The position numbers and the translations under genes are program-made. The notes below the pieces were generated by a model. That model ran no database searches. It was not told the origin of the DNA and was given only the letters and a program-made list of their open reading frames with translations. A stretch of DNA of 23,645 bases, from positions 1-23,645 of the forward strand of contig DFQW01000075.1 in assembly GCA_002377985.1 (NCBI GenBank). The letters are read 5' to 3'. The DNA comes from Halieaceae bacterium UBA3479. Its GTDB lineage: Bacteria; Pseudomonadota; Gammaproteobacteria; Pseudomonadales; Halieaceae. This document shows positions 8,588-17,630 of this stretch, in pieces; the first letter of the stretch is position 1; every line of letters begins with the position of its first letter.

Positions 8588-8613
8588 AAAACGCTGATGG
8601 GTTTTTTCAGCGT
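8588..8613 (-). terminator. Possible weak intrinsic terminator after the DUF3080 gene
   Basis: Inverted repeat ACGCTGA (8591-8597) and TCAGCGT (8607-8613) with a 9-base loop, just downstream of the DUF3080 stop. On the minus strand it is followed by only four T. Position fits a terminator but the short T tract makes it weak. Confidence 0.42.
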
Positions 8614-8625
8614 CATGTCGGCGCG

Positions 8626-9639
8626 TCAGACGCCGCCGCACCGAGACAGCACTTGCTGAATAACACCAACGTGATTTCTGATCAGAGCCGTCTGGGTGTC
8701 TATCAGGGTGTCGCGACGGTACGCCCAGTCGCGATATTGATCCGGTTGCACGTCCAATAACGGGGCCTCCAACGCAGCGGTTGCGGCGGATAGCAATTCT
8801 TTTCGCTGACGCAGCGTTACCAGCCAGGGCTGTACCTCTCCCACAAAGAAGCGCTGTACCACTGCCTCCACTGCCCGAGAGCGAGCGGTTTCTTTCCCAA
8901 AGGGGCAGAGCGGTTTCTCCCGATCAGTGCGTGCCAGCAGCTCGCTCGCCCGCGCCAACTGTTGGGCTACCTGATCCATGGCGAGCAACAATGCCCCGCC
9001 GTCGCCCGACCTGAGCTCGCTCAATAAGAGTTCAAAATCGCGGTTGCTGGCCATCCAATTACCCCCCAACCAACCCTCGACCATCCGCGTGAGTTGAGTC
9101 AATGTTTGAACGATTGTGCTGTCAGTTTGTTGGGGGTAGTGGTCTAGTGATGTCGGCGCAGACCAAAAGGATTCCCACTCGGGACCTGCCAATACGGCCT
9201 CGTGAATGCTCGCCGGCAGCCACAGCTGGCGCTGCGTGCTTGCGTGTTCGAGGGTTGCGGCAAGTGCCACATCGCCTTTGTCGCGCAAAAAACGGGCGCA
9301 CGCGGGCGCCAAATGCATGAACTCGAGGTCGAGCAATAAACGTTGGGAGGGAGATGCGGATCTTCCCAGCTGACTGTTTCGCCTGCCTAGATTGACCTGT
9401 AGCTCGCAACCCGACAGAGAGAGGAAGTCGATGAGGCTTATCTGCTCGGCAGCGGGAATTACGCTCTTAGTTGCTTTGGGTGGTTCCCAGTGGGCGTTAG
9501 GCGCTGGCGGGCCTGCGGCCATCTCTACCGCGCCCGACAGACGCGCGATGTAGGTACTCAAGGTATCGACCCCGGAGGGGGCCTGCTCACAACCGCTGAG
9601 CAACAGGCTGCCTGTCAGCAGGAGCAGTCGCAGATTCAC
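8626..9639 (-). CDS. DUF3080 family lipoprotein
   Basis: 337 residues, GTG start overlapping the stop of the GST-like gene as GTGA. A short signal peptide ends in the lipobox LLSGC (Cys17), so this is a predicted lipoprotein. The remainder is mostly helical, with LSGCELQVNLGRRNSQLGR near residue 75 and a C-terminal part with YRDWAYRRDTL. I recognise this as the DUF3080 family of gammaproteobacterial proteins; function is unknown. Several cysteines (in SGCELQ, APACARF, KPLCPFG, LSRCGG) could pair in the periplasm. Translational coupling to the GST-like gene suggests one transcript but no known functional link. Confidence 0.85.
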   Translation of the reverse strand: MNLRLLLLTGSLLLSGCEQAPSGVDTLSTYIARLSGAVEMAAGPPAPNAHWEPPKATKSVIPAAEQISLIDFLSLSGCELQVNLGRRNSQLGRSASPSQRLLLDLEFMHLAPACARFLRDKGDVALAATLEHASTQRQLWLPASIHEAVLAGPEWESFWSAPTSLDHYPQQTDSTIVQTLTQLTRMVEGWLGGNWMASNRDFELLLSELRSGDGGALLLAMDQVAQQLARASELLARTDREKPLCPFGKETARSRAVEAVVQRFFVGEVQPWLVTLRQRKELLSAATAALEAPLLDVQPDQYRDWAYRRDTLIDTQTALIRNHVGVIQQVLSRCGGV

Positions 9640-10262
9640 CCCGCAAGAGCGGTCTTTGCGTTGTTGCGCCAGCGGGCCAGGTGCTCGAGCGATTCATCGG
9701 GGACTGTCCGAGCCCCCCACGCCGCAAAGTCCAACGCAGCAAGTAGATCAATATCTGCGAATGACAGAGCGTTGCCAGCGAGAAAAACCCGATCAGCCAA
9801 AACCTCGTTTAGCATTGAAAGCCCTGCTAGCAGTCGTGATTTCCCGCGCTCCGCAAGCTCGGGTAGCTGGGGGACATTGGTAGGTCCCGGCAGCGCTCGG
9901 TTTACATATTTGGGATGAGCGTTGCGAAATGCTTCAGCGGTAGGGCTGAAAATGTCGGTGAAGAGACGGTGATTCCAGTTGAGTACATGGGCGCGCTCCT
10001 CAGCGGTTTTGCCGAGTAGCGGGCGTTCCGGGTACAGCGCCTCCAGATAGTGTGCAATTGCAATCACCGCACACAGCACGGAGCCGTCATCCAGTACCAG
10101 CGCGGGTACGGTTGCTTCCGGTACGATCGCCCGGTAATCGGCACCCAATTGCTCTTCTGCCCCCAGATTTATCTGGGTGGTATCAAGTACGATGCCCTTG
10201 TAGTCCATAAACATCTTCAGGCGTGCGGGATTTGGCGCGTTATCGAATGTGTAGAGGTGCAT
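9636..10262 (-). CDS. Glutathione S-transferase family protein
   Basis: 208 residues, ATG start with an AGGA site upstream. The N-terminal thioredoxin-like domain runs from MHLYTFDNAPNPARLKMF, contains the cis-Pro motif ATVPALVLDDGSVL (residues about 50-63) and the usual glutathione-contact region after it; the C-terminal all-helical domain contains FLAGNALSFADIDLLAALDF, the folding motif with its conserved Asp. It is a cytoplasmic GST-fold enzyme; the substrate cannot be told from sequence. Instead of a clear catalytic Cys in a CPxC motif, the residue after DNA is PNPAR, so a plain GST or an isomerase-like role are both possible. It is the first gene of the run with the DUF3080 gene. Confidence 0.9.
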   Translation of the reverse strand: MHLYTFDNAPNPARLKMFMDYKGIVLDTTQINLGAEEQLGADYRAIVPEATVPALVLDDGSVLCAVIAIAHYLEALYPERPLLGKTAEERAHVLNWNHRLFTDIFSPTAEAFRNAHPKYVNRALPGPTNVPQLPELAERGKSRLLAGLSMLNEVLADRVFLAGNALSFADIDLLAALDFAAWGARTVPDESLEHLARWRNNAKTALAG

Positions 10263-10348
10263 GGCGAAGGGTCCTGATCATGTGATGCTCGAGTATAACG
10301 GGACCAGACATGGCTGCCGGATCAGTTTTCGATCTTTTTCGCAACCGC

Positions 10349-10354
10349 TATACT
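10349..10354 (+). promoter_or_regulatory. Probable -10 box of the cytochrome c5 gene
   Basis: TATACT, about 29 bases before the cytochrome start codon, with no good -35 at 16-18 bases upstream. A second TATACT on the minus strand (10297-10292) is in a matching place for the divergent GST-like gene, so the 120-base gap probably holds two divergent promoters. Confidence 0.35.
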
Positions 10355-10382
10355 CCCGCCCTCAATTACAGGAGATAGCCCT

Positions 10383-10796
10383 ATGCGTCTTTTCTTCATT
10401 ACTCTTTTGCTGACCCCCTTGGCGGCAATGGCGATGGATCTGACTGACCGACAGCGTGCCGACATTGAGGCCCGTATCAAGCCTTTTGCGGAAGTCTGTG
10501 TAGAGGGCGAAGCGTGTTCAGGTGCTGGTGACATGGCCGCAAGCGAGGGTCGCTCAGGTGAGGACGTCTACAACGGCGCCTGTATGGCCTGTCACTCTGC
10601 GGGTATCGCCGGGGCGCCCAAAGTTGGCGATCAGGTCGCATGGGTAGACAGGATTGGCAAAGGCATGGAGGTGTTGTACGACAGCGGCATTAACGGTGTC
10701 GCGGGCTCCGGAATGATTGCCAAGGGCGGCTGCGCCGATTGCACCGACGACGAGATTCGTCTGGCAGTCGATTATATGGTTGACGCAAGTCGCTAA
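10383..10796 (+). CDS. Secreted cytochrome c5 family protein
   Basis: 137 residues, AGGAG ribosome site 8 bases before ATG. A Sec signal peptide (MRLFFITLLLTPLAAMA) sends it to the periplasm. One haem-binding motif CMACH (67-71) and Met111 in GSGMIAKGGC as the likely second iron ligand; Cys117 and Cys120 (GGCADC) are the extra pair typical of cytochrome c5. Two more cysteines (39 and 45, in VCVEGEAC) lie before the haem domain and may form a further disulfide. It would be a small electron carrier between respiratory complexes. It stands alone and its stop overlaps that of comM by 4 bases on the opposite strand. Confidence 0.92.
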   Translation: MRLFFITLLLTPLAAMAMDLTDRQRADIEARIKPFAEVCVEGEACSGAGDMAASEGRSGEDVYNGACMACHSAGIAGAPKVGDQVAWVDRIGKGMEVLYDSGINGVAGSGMIAKGGCADCTDDEIRLAVDYMVDASR

Positions 10797-12304
10797 ACAG
10801 CGCCGGCGTCGTCTGTTGACGGCGCCTCTCTGAAGGTGAGCGCGGTTTTCAGATGAGGGATCGCCACAGAGCGGTCGCCGCTCATATCCGCAAGCGTCCG
10901 TGCCACTTTGAGGCGGCGATGCGTGCTACGGGCAGACAGGTTGAGTTTCGCCACGGCGCGGATCAACCAGCGTTCGGTGTCGTTCTTCAGTTGGCAGGCC
11001 TTCAGCAAGTTATCCCCCGATAGATCCCGGTTCAGGCAATCCTGGCGCTCCCTCTGGCGTTGGCGCATCAGCGTTACTCTATTCCTGACATCCCCGGAAG
11101 AACTCTGACCCCCAGTGCTTTTGCTCAGGAGGAGTTCTGGCGGGGGTCTCTGTAGTGTGATGTGGAGGTCGATTCGATCTGTCAGGGGGCCGGAAATGCC
11201 CTGAGAATAGCGGCGAATTCGGTCAGGCGTGCAGCGGCATCGACGGTCCGGGTCACCCGCAAGCCCGCAGGGACATGGGTTCATGGCTGCCACCAACTGA
11301 AACTGCGCGGGATATTGGTGTTGATGTTGGGCCCGATTCACGCGGATGAGGCCGGTCTCGAGGGGCTGACGTAGCTGATTCAAAACGGCATGCGGGAACT
11401 CCGTGAGTTCATCGAGGAAGAGCACGCCACCGTGTGCCATTGAGATCTCACCGGGCAGCGCGCGTGCTGTTCCGCCCATTAAAGATGCGACGCTACTCGA
11501 GTGGTGTGGCGCGCGAAACGGCGGACCACCGCGCTCCGTAAGTCCTACGATATCCTGCATAAGCAGAAGCTCTTGTACTGTTTTATCGGGTAGCGGTGGT
11601 AACAGCCCCGGGAGCACAGACGCTGCCAGCGTTTTACCAACACCCGGAGGCCCGGTCATTAGAAGATGATGCCCGCCTGTTGCTGCCACCTCGAGCGCCT
11701 TGCAGAGTAGCGGCTGCCCTTTCAGCTGCGACAAATCGGGGTAGGGAAAGTGGTCAGGATTGAGAGGAGTGCCTCGCGGGGCGTACTCGGGGTCAGCTTT
11801 TTTGAGTTGAGCACATAAGGAGAGGAGGTCCGGTGCCGTAATCAGACGGCCTTCCGTGAGTGTGGCGATCTCGGAGGCGCCTTGGTGCGCCATGCCGCAG
11901 GCGTGACCTGCGCGGGTTGCGGCCAGCGCAGCGGCGAGGGCGCCGCGGAAGGCATGTATTCCGCCGTCCAGACCCAATTCTCCGAAGAATTCCCGCCCCA
12001 CAATGCAGCGTTGAGGGAGCTGCTGCGAGGCGACAAGTAGCCCCAGCGCGATGGGGAGATCGTAGCGAGGTCCCTCCTTGGGCAGTTCGGTCGGCGCCAA
12101 ATTGACTGTGATATTGAAGTCGGGCCACTTGAGGTGAGATGACAAGATAGCGCTGCGCACGCGGCCACGTATCTGCCGAGTCGCCGACTCAGAAAAACCA
12201 ACCACCTGAAATCCGGGCAGCCCGGATCCGAGATGGATCTCGACAATCACCTCAGGAGCTAACAGTCCCGCCTGGCTGCGAGTTTGAATAAAAGCGAGGT
12301 GCAT
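10793..12304 (-). CDS. comM: ComM/YifB family Mg-chelatase-like AAA+ ATPase
   Basis: 503 residues, the usual family length. N-terminal ChlI-like region (VEIHLGSGLPGFQVVGFSES), Walker A GPPGVGKT near residue 220, Walker B GGVLFLDELTEF, then the Cys-rich NPCPCG and CRCTPDRIRRY motif and a C-terminal SARSTHRRLKVARTLADM helix set. ComM is a hexameric helicase that promotes branch migration during natural transformation in competent gammaproteobacteria; in other species its role is less clear. ATG start with AGGA 6 bases upstream. It lies 48 bases after ubiK, an order also seen in Pseudomonas, and may share its transcript. Confidence 0.94.
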   Translation of the reverse strand: MHLAFIQTRSQAGLLAPEVIVEIHLGSGLPGFQVVGFSESATRQIRGRVRSAILSSHLKWPDFNITVNLAPTELPKEGPRYDLPIALGLLVASQQLPQRCIVGREFFGELGLDGGIHAFRGALAAALAATRAGHACGMAHQGASEIATLTEGRLITAPDLLSLCAQLKKADPEYAPRGTPLNPDHFPYPDLSQLKGQPLLCKALEVAATGGHHLLMTGPPGVGKTLAASVLPGLLPPLPDKTVQELLLMQDIVGLTERGGPPFRAPHHSSSVASLMGGTARALPGEISMAHGGVLFLDELTEFPHAVLNQLRQPLETGLIRVNRAQHQHQYPAQFQLVAAMNPCPCGLAGDPDRRCRCTPDRIRRYSQGISGPLTDRIDLHITLQRPPPELLLSKSTGGQSSSGDVRNRVTLMRQRQRERQDCLNRDLSGDNLLKACQLKNDTERWLIRAVAKLNLSARSTHRRLKVARTLADMSGDRSVAIPHLKTALTFREAPSTDDAGAV

Positions 12305-12352
12305 AGATCATCCTTGATCTTCCTGTTGGTGGGGTAGTCCACCCACCGTTCA

Positions 12353-12619
12353 TCAGTCTGTGGCTTCAGGGGGTGTCTCAAGCGCCAGATTGAGCGCCGC
12401 TATCTCTTTTTCCAATGCCTCGAGGCGCTCACGAGTGCGTTGCAATACTGCTGTTTGGGCATCGAATTCTTCTCGACTGACGACGTCAAGCCGGGTGAGT
12501 GCCGATCGCAAAACAGACTTCGCGTTGCGGTCTATTTGGTTGAATAGCGGATCGTCGCCTTGAGTCAATCGCTCAAAAAAAGAGCCTGGGCGGCGAGAAT
12601 TTGAATTGTCTTGGCCCAT
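12353..12619 (-). CDS. ubiK: Ubiquinone biosynthesis accessory factor UbiK
   Basis: 88 residues from ATG at 12619. The frame is open to a TTG at 12703, but the extra 28 residues have no counterpart in the family. The core LTRLDVVSREEFDAQTAVLQ followed by a heptad-like helix (RTRERLEALEKEIAALN) is the UbiK/BMFP signature; the C-terminal half forms a trimeric coiled coil. UbiK binds UbiJ and supports aerobic coenzyme Q synthesis. The N-terminal 25 residues (Ser/Arg/Gly-rich) differ from E. coli. The ribosome site is weak. It sits directly before comM and diverges from the glnK1 locus. Confidence 0.88.
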   Translation of the reverse strand: MGQDNSNSRRPGSFFERLTQGDDPLFNQIDRNAKSVLRSALTRLDVVSREEFDAQTAVLQRTRERLEALEKEIAALNLALETPPEATD

Positions 12620-12761
12620 GTCGTACGCCCGTAAGGATGGTTGAAAATACAGGCGCTTCAAGTTGAAAGGCTTTCGTTGGTCACGCGCCGTGAATGGTCT
12701 CAATGTAGCGCACTCTCACTGGCTCTGACAGATCAATCGAAGCCAAAACTGGTGCGAACAC

Positions 12762-12778
12762 TGCACCGCATTGGTGCG
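12762..12778. promoter_or_regulatory. NtrC binding site upstream of glnK1
   Basis: TGCACCGCATTGGTGCG contains the palindrome GCACC-N5-GGTGC, the consensus of the NtrC (GlnG) enhancer sites known at glnA. A third GGTGC half-site lies at 12751-12755. Centre is about 120 bases before the predicted sigma-54 start site, a typical enhancer distance. Confidence 0.85.
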
Positions 12779-12832
12779 ATCCCCTCTGAAAAACACGCTG
12801 TGTAAAAAGCCAGAAACACCGATTTTTAGTGC

Positions 12833-12863
12833 TAATGAATTGTTTTTATTAAATAAAAAAACA
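12833..12863. promoter_or_regulatory. AT-rich tract, possible IHF/bending site
   Basis: A tract of almost pure A and T between the NtrC site and the sigma-54 promoter. It contains an IHF-like AATGAA-N4-TTT with two mismatches. IHF often bends DNA between an NtrC enhancer and sigma-54 promoter; here this is inferred from position and composition. Confidence 0.4.
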
Positions 12864-12864
12864 G

Positions 12865-12881
12865 TTGGCCTGACCTTGGCA
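12865..12881 (+). promoter_or_regulatory. Sigma-54 (RpoN) promoter of glnK1-amtB
   Basis: TTGGCC and TTGGCA with the invariant GG (12867-12868) and GC (12879-12880) separated by exactly 10 bases, as sigma-54 requires. The -12 element has TGGC rather than TTGC. Predicted start site is near 12892, giving a leader of about 107 bases. Confidence 0.72.
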
Positions 12882-12906
12882 ACCTGAGTTGGCGAGCCGG
12901 GCCGCG

Positions 12907-12927
12907 TTGAGCACGCGAGCCGCTCAA
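12907..12927 (+). other. Stem-loop in the glnK1 leader
   Basis: TTGAGC pairs with GCTCAA across a 9-base loop, in the transcribed leader predicted from the sigma-54 promoter. Together with the following terminator-like hairpin it makes the leader structured. Confidence 0.4.
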
Positions 12928-12962
12928 GATTGTCGTGTCGAGGCCTCGGGCCATCAAGTTAA

Positions 12963-13337
<375 letters not shown>

Positions 13338-13361
13338 ACCGGAGACTTGGAGATCACTCTC

Positions 13362-14600
13362 ATGGAAAACGATATTTTTCAGTTGCAGTACGCACTGGAC
13401 ACTTTTTACTTCCTCGTTTGCGGCGCGTTGGTCATGTGGATGGCCGCCGGATTCGCCATGCTCGAGGCCGGATTGGTCCGCAGCAAGAACACGGTCGAGA
13501 TTCTGACCAAAAACGTCACTTTGTTTGCCGTGGCATGCATCATGTACATGGTGGTGGGTTACAGCATCATGTACGGGGGAGACATCTTCCTCAGCTCGAT
13601 CACCGGATCGGGCGTGGTCGAGGGCGGCGAAGAAAACGCCACTTATGCGCCCTCTGCCGATTTCTTCTTTCAGGTAGTGTTCGTTGCGACGGCGATGTCC
13701 ATTGTCTCGGGCGCGGTCGCTGAGCGGATGAAGCTGTTCGCGTTTTTGGCGTTCGCGGTCGTCATGACAGGGTTCATCTACCCAATGGAGGGAAGCTGGA
13801 CTTGGGGCGGTAACCCGGTGTTTGGTATGTACACCCTCGGCGACCTTGGATTCGTCGACTTCGCGGGTAGCGGTATTGTCCACATGGCTGGCGCTGCCGC
13901 CGCACTGGCGGGCGTTATCCTGGTGGGTGCACGCAAGGGCAAGTACGGCGCCAACGGTGAGGTCAACGCAATTCCCGGCGCCAATCTGCCTTTGGCCACG
14001 CTTGGAACCTTTATTCTCTGGTTGGGATGGTTCGGTTTCAACGGCGGGTCGGTTTTGGCCACAGCCTCTGTAGATTCTGCCAATGCCGTTGCCGTGGTCT
14101 TCATGAACACGAATCTGGCCGCCGCGGGTGGCTGTATCGGAGCGCTGATCCTCGCGAAGCTGTTGTTCGGAAAAGCCGACCTCACCATGGCGCTGAACGG
14201 CTGTCTGGCAGGTCTGGTGGCCATTACAGCAGGTCCCGATACGCCGTCTGCGTTGCAAGCCACTATCTTTGGCGCGCTGGGTGGGCTACTGGTGGTGCTG
14301 TCTATTACGACTCTGGACAAGCTGAAAATCGACGACCCGGTGGGCGCTATTTCGGTCCACGGTGTGGTGGGGCTTCTCGGATTGCTGTTGGTTCCCCTGA
14401 CAAACGATGGCTCCAGCTTTTCTGGGCAGGTCATCGGTGCCCTGACCATCTTCGGCTGGGTATTCGTAACGTCCTTCATCACCTTCTTCGTTATCAAGAT
14501 GGTGCTGGGCCTGCGGGTGTCTGAAGAAGAGGAGTACGAAGGTTCCGACCTCAGCGAATGTGGCATGGAGGCCTATCCAGAGTTCGCCACCACGCGCTAA
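13362..14600 (+). CDS. amtB: Ammonium transporter AmtB
   Basis: 412 residues from the ATG at 13362, which has GGAG 9 bases upstream; a TTG at 13347 is in frame but less likely. Eleven hydrophobic spans are expected and the sequence is strongly hydrophobic throughout. The twin pore histidines are present, His174 (GSGIVHMAGA) and His333 (GAISVHGVVG), and the conserved NGCLAGLVAITAGPD block. There is no cleavable signal peptide, unlike E. coli AmtB; the first span begins near residue 11. The C-terminal cytoplasmic tail (EGSDLSECGMEAYPEF) keeps the region that contacts GlnK. It conducts ammonium into the cell across the inner membrane and is cotranscribed with glnK1. Confidence 0.96.
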   Translation: MENDIFQLQYALDTFYFLVCGALVMWMAAGFAMLEAGLVRSKNTVEILTKNVTLFAVACIMYMVVGYSIMYGGDIFLSSITGSGVVEGGEENATYAPSADFFFQVVFVATAMSIVSGAVAERMKLFAFLAFAVVMTGFIYPMEGSWTWGGNPVFGMYTLGDLGFVDFAGSGIVHMAGAAAALAGVILVGARKGKYGANGEVNAIPGANLPLATLGTFILWLGWFGFNGGSVLATASVDSANAVAVVFMNTNLAAAGGCIGALILAKLLFGKADLTMALNGCLAGLVAITAGPDTPSALQATIFGALGGLLVVLSITTLDKLKIDDPVGAISVHGVVGLLGLLLVPLTNDGSSFSGQVIGALTIFGWVFVTSFITFFVIKMVLGLRVSEEEEYEGSDLSECGMEAYPEFATTR

Positions 14601-14628
14601 TTACCCTGTCCTCTCATGGCAGACTTTT

Positions 14629-14652
14629 GGGCCCCACGGGGCCCTTTTTTTT
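14629..14652 (+). terminator. Intrinsic terminator of glnK1-amtB
   Basis: GGGCCC, loop CACG, GGGCCC, then eight T, 28 bases after the amtB stop. A strong GC stem with a perfect T tract. It separates the amtB transcript from glnK2, so the second PII gene needs its own promoter. Confidence 0.9.
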
Positions 14653-15294
<642 letters not shown>

Positions 15295-15302
15295 GTACTG
15301 AT

Positions 15303-16025
15303 TTATTCCTGCGATTCAGCGAGAGCGGTGATCGCTTCGGGAAGTTGCTTAAGATCATCGATCACGGCGTGAGCGACAGTGCTGCGCTCTCCTGCTGGGC
15401 TGTACCAAATGGCCCGGGCCCCTGCGTTGACCGCCCCTGCCACATCGTTGTTATGGCAATCACCCACATGGATCACCTCTTGCGGCGTCACGCCCGCAGT
15501 TGCAAAGGCCCGAATGAAAAACTCGGGATCGGGTTTGCTAACGCCAAATTGCTCCGCCCGCCAGGCGTAGTCAAATAGGCGGCCAATCGGTGTTAGCCCA
15601 ACGTCGGCATTGCCGTTGGTCAGGGCCCCCAGTAAAAAACTGCGACCTAGGTTTTCGAGTACATCCGGAACACCCTCGTAGACGGTTACTTTATGTCGCT
15701 CGGCATAAAATGCAGCGAAGGCCTTGGCTGCAGCGTGTTTCGCTTCGGTCTGTGCCACCCCTTTTGATTGCAGCAAACGTTCAATAAACGTCTCCCTGAA
15801 CTGGCTGATCCGGTGTGCCAGTGAGGGCTGCTCGCTGAGCAGCTTGTTTTTGATAACACTTATCTCGTCGCTCGATATGCGATGTAGCGCGAGTGCGGGG
15901 TAGTGTTGGTCAAGATATTGCCATTGGGCGGCCTCGGCGGCCTGCAGAGCGGGCCTGACATCCCACAGGGTGTCGTCGAGATCAAAACTGATGAGGCGAA
16001 TCGGTGAGGTCACGTTAGCCGGCAA
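15303..16025 (-). CDS. HAD family hydrolase (YigB-like)
   Basis: 240 residues, start taken as TTG at 16025 because AGGA stands 7 bases upstream; a GTG at 16013 is the alternative without a ribosome site. HAD motif I FDLDDTLWD (Asp15 and Asp17), motif II LTNGN, motif III Lys in FGVSKPDPEFF and motif IV HVGDCHNNDVAGA are all present, so it should be an active phosphatase. The location after lysA-dapF-DUF484 matches E. coli yigB and Pseudomonas order. E. coli YigB dephosphorylates a riboflavin intermediate, 5-amino-6-(5-phospho-D-ribitylamino)uracil; that function here is only a suggestion. Unlike those genomes no xerC lies upstream. Confidence 0.88.
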   Translation of the reverse strand: MPANVTSPIRLISFDLDDTLWDVRPALQAAEAAQWQYLDQHYPALALHRISSDEISVIKNKLLSEQPSLAHRISQFRETFIERLLQSKGVAQTEAKHAAAKAFAAFYAERHKVTVYEGVPDVLENLGRSFLLGALTNGNADVGLTPIGRLFDYAWRAEQFGVSKPDPEFFIRAFATAGVTPQEVIHVGDCHNNDVAGAVNAGARAIWYSPAGERSTVAHAVIDDLKQLPEAITALAESQE

Positions 16026-16055
16026 AGCGGTGTCCTGTGGGATGTCAGACTCGCG

Positions 16056-16688
16056 CTACTGGCAAGCGGGAAGCTGACCGATGACCTCAGCAATATAGTC
16101 GAGAAACAAAGTACCATCCTTGGGGCCGTAGCGCTCGGTGTCTGAGGCGCCCACTGTCAGTGCTCCGATGATTTCCTCTCCCTTGCGAATACACGACACT
16201 GCGACCGAGCCTTTATTTGCACCGCGTCCAAACAACGCTTCCATGTCCTTTGCCGTGACCGGTCCTGAAAAAGTACCGGCTGCCTGAATCAGTTGACGTG
16301 CGACCGCCGCCGCACCTTCATCCTGAGGGGCGTTGCCAAACCAGATCAGCGTTCCCATTTCTGCGCCGAAAGTGCCAGAGGCTTGCTCACTCCATATGAG
16401 CGTGGCGTGACCTCTGTCCACGGCATTCAGAAGTGCCAAAATTGTCTGGCGTGCGGCTTTGAGCAAACGATCATTTTCGCGACCAATCTCGGACAGTTCC
16501 ACCAGCTTTTGTCTCGAGGTGATGTTTCGCTCGCGCAAAATGGCCACCTGTCGCTCGACCAGTGACACGGCGCCTTCCCCGCCATGTGGCAGATTCAAGG
16601 CTGCCAGTAAAGCCGGTCGATTTTGAAAAAAATCGGGATTTTCGCGGAGAAACTGCTCCACATCTTCCGGGTTGATTGCTGGGTTCAT
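16056..16688 (-). CDS. DUF484 family protein (GAF-like)
   Basis: 210 residues, ATG start without a clear ribosome site. The N-terminus (VEQFLRENPDFFQNRPALLAALNLPH) is the signature of DUF484/YigA proteins. It is followed by a helical linker with VERQVAILRERN and a C-terminal GAF-like domain (residues about 90-205) with VAVSCIRKGEEIIGALTVGASD. It has no known enzymatic role; in E. coli and Pseudomonas the gene lies between dapF and xerC. It is separated from dapF by 105 bases and from the HAD gene by 30 bases. The dapF-to-DUF484 gap holds an inverted repeat TTGGC-TGTC-GCCAA (16751-16764) without a T tract. Confidence 0.92.
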   Translation of the reverse strand: MNPAINPEDVEQFLRENPDFFQNRPALLAALNLPHGGEGAVSLVERQVAILRERNITSRQKLVELSEIGRENDRLLKAARQTILALLNAVDRGHATLIWSEQASGTFGAEMGTLIWFGNAPQDEGAAAVARQLIQAAGTFSGPVTAKDMEALFGRGANKGSVAVSCIRKGEEIIGALTVGASDTERYGPKDGTLFLDYIAEVIGQLPACQ

Positions 16689-16793
16689 AAGCGCATCACT
16701 GTATTGGTGTGAAAGATCATGGATGATTCAGTTGGCCAATGGCTTTTTGGTTGGCTGTCGCCAATAACCAATGCTCTCAGCGCTATGTATCAC

Positions 16794-17630
16794 TCAGGTA
16801 TTGATGTGGATGGTACCCTCAAAAACGGTGCTTGTGGGGCCACCCAACCAGACCCGCTCCTCGCCGCCCTCCCAGTTGACAGAGAGCTTCCCGCCAGGAA
16901 GGTGAACAGTCACCGCCGAATCCAACAGGCCCGTTTGTATCCCGTGCACTACCGCGGCACACGCTCCTGAACCACAGGCCTCGGTTTCTCCGACCCCGCG
17001 CTCATAAACGCGGAGCTGTATCTCCGAGCGAGACAGCACTTGCATAAAGCTGACATTGGCTCTTGCTGGAAAGCGTTCATGGGCCTCGAGCAAGGGTCCC
17101 AATACCTGCACCGGCGCCCCTTGTGTGTCATCCACAATCAGCACCGCATGGGGGTTGCCCATCGAGACGGCACCAATCGAGAGTACCTGTCCCTGTACTT
17201 CTATGCTGTACTGCCGGTGAGTCTGCTCCGCCAAGAAGGGGATAGCCTCCGGCGCAAATTGCGGTGGGGCGAGTCCGGCAAAAATACGGCCATCCTCGGC
17301 GAGCGAGAGCTCCAGTGACTCCCCATCGGTGAGCAGCGTCAGTTTTCGCTTGCGGGTCAGCCGTTGTTCCTTGAGAAAACGACCCGCACACCGTGCACCA
17401 TTGCCGCACTGACCCGCCCGCGAGCCATCAGCATTGAAAATGGTGTAGCGAAAATCTGCTTCGGGGTCATCCGGCGGCGTTAGCAACAAGACCTGATCGC
17501 AACCGATACCCCGTGTTCTGTCGGCGAGACGCCGGATCATTGCCTCTGTTAATACGATTGATTGCGAGACGCCGTCCAGCACAACAAAGTCATTCCCCGC
17601 TCCATGCATTTTGGTAAACGAGAGCTTCAT
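16794..17630 (-). CDS. dapF: Diaminopimelate epimerase
   Basis: 278 residues from ATG at 17630; the frame is open to 17666 but the family N-terminus MKLSFTKMHGAGNDFVVLDG begins here. The enzyme interconverts LL- and meso-diaminopimelate without cofactor. The two catalytic cysteines are Cys75 (GQCGNGARC) and Cys219 (EACGSGACA). Substrate motifs MGNPHAVLIV and GVGETEACGSG are present. Its ATG overlaps the lysA stop as ATGA. meso-Diaminopimelate feeds both peptidoglycan synthesis and, through lysA, lysine, so the two genes compete for or share a metabolite. Confidence 0.97.
   Translation of the reverse strand: MKLSFTKMHGAGNDFVVLDGVSQSIVLTEAMIRRLADRTRGIGCDQVLLLTPPDDPEADFRYTIFNADGSRAGQCGNGARCAGRFLKEQRLTRKRKLTLLTDGESLELSLAEDGRIFAGLAPPQFAPEAIPFLAEQTHRQYSIEVQGQVLSIGAVSMGNPHAVLIVDDTQGAPVQVLGPLLEAHERFPARANVSFMQVLSRSEIQLRVYERGVGETEACGSGACAAVVHGIQTGLLDSAVTVHLPGGKLSVNWEGGEERVWLGGPTSTVFEGTIHINT

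Noticed and set aside
13778..14566. A 262-codon open frame on the minus strand inside amtB
   Set aside because: Shadow of amtB; the translation is Pro/Ser/Thr-rich and reflects the hydrophobic transporter codons read backwards.
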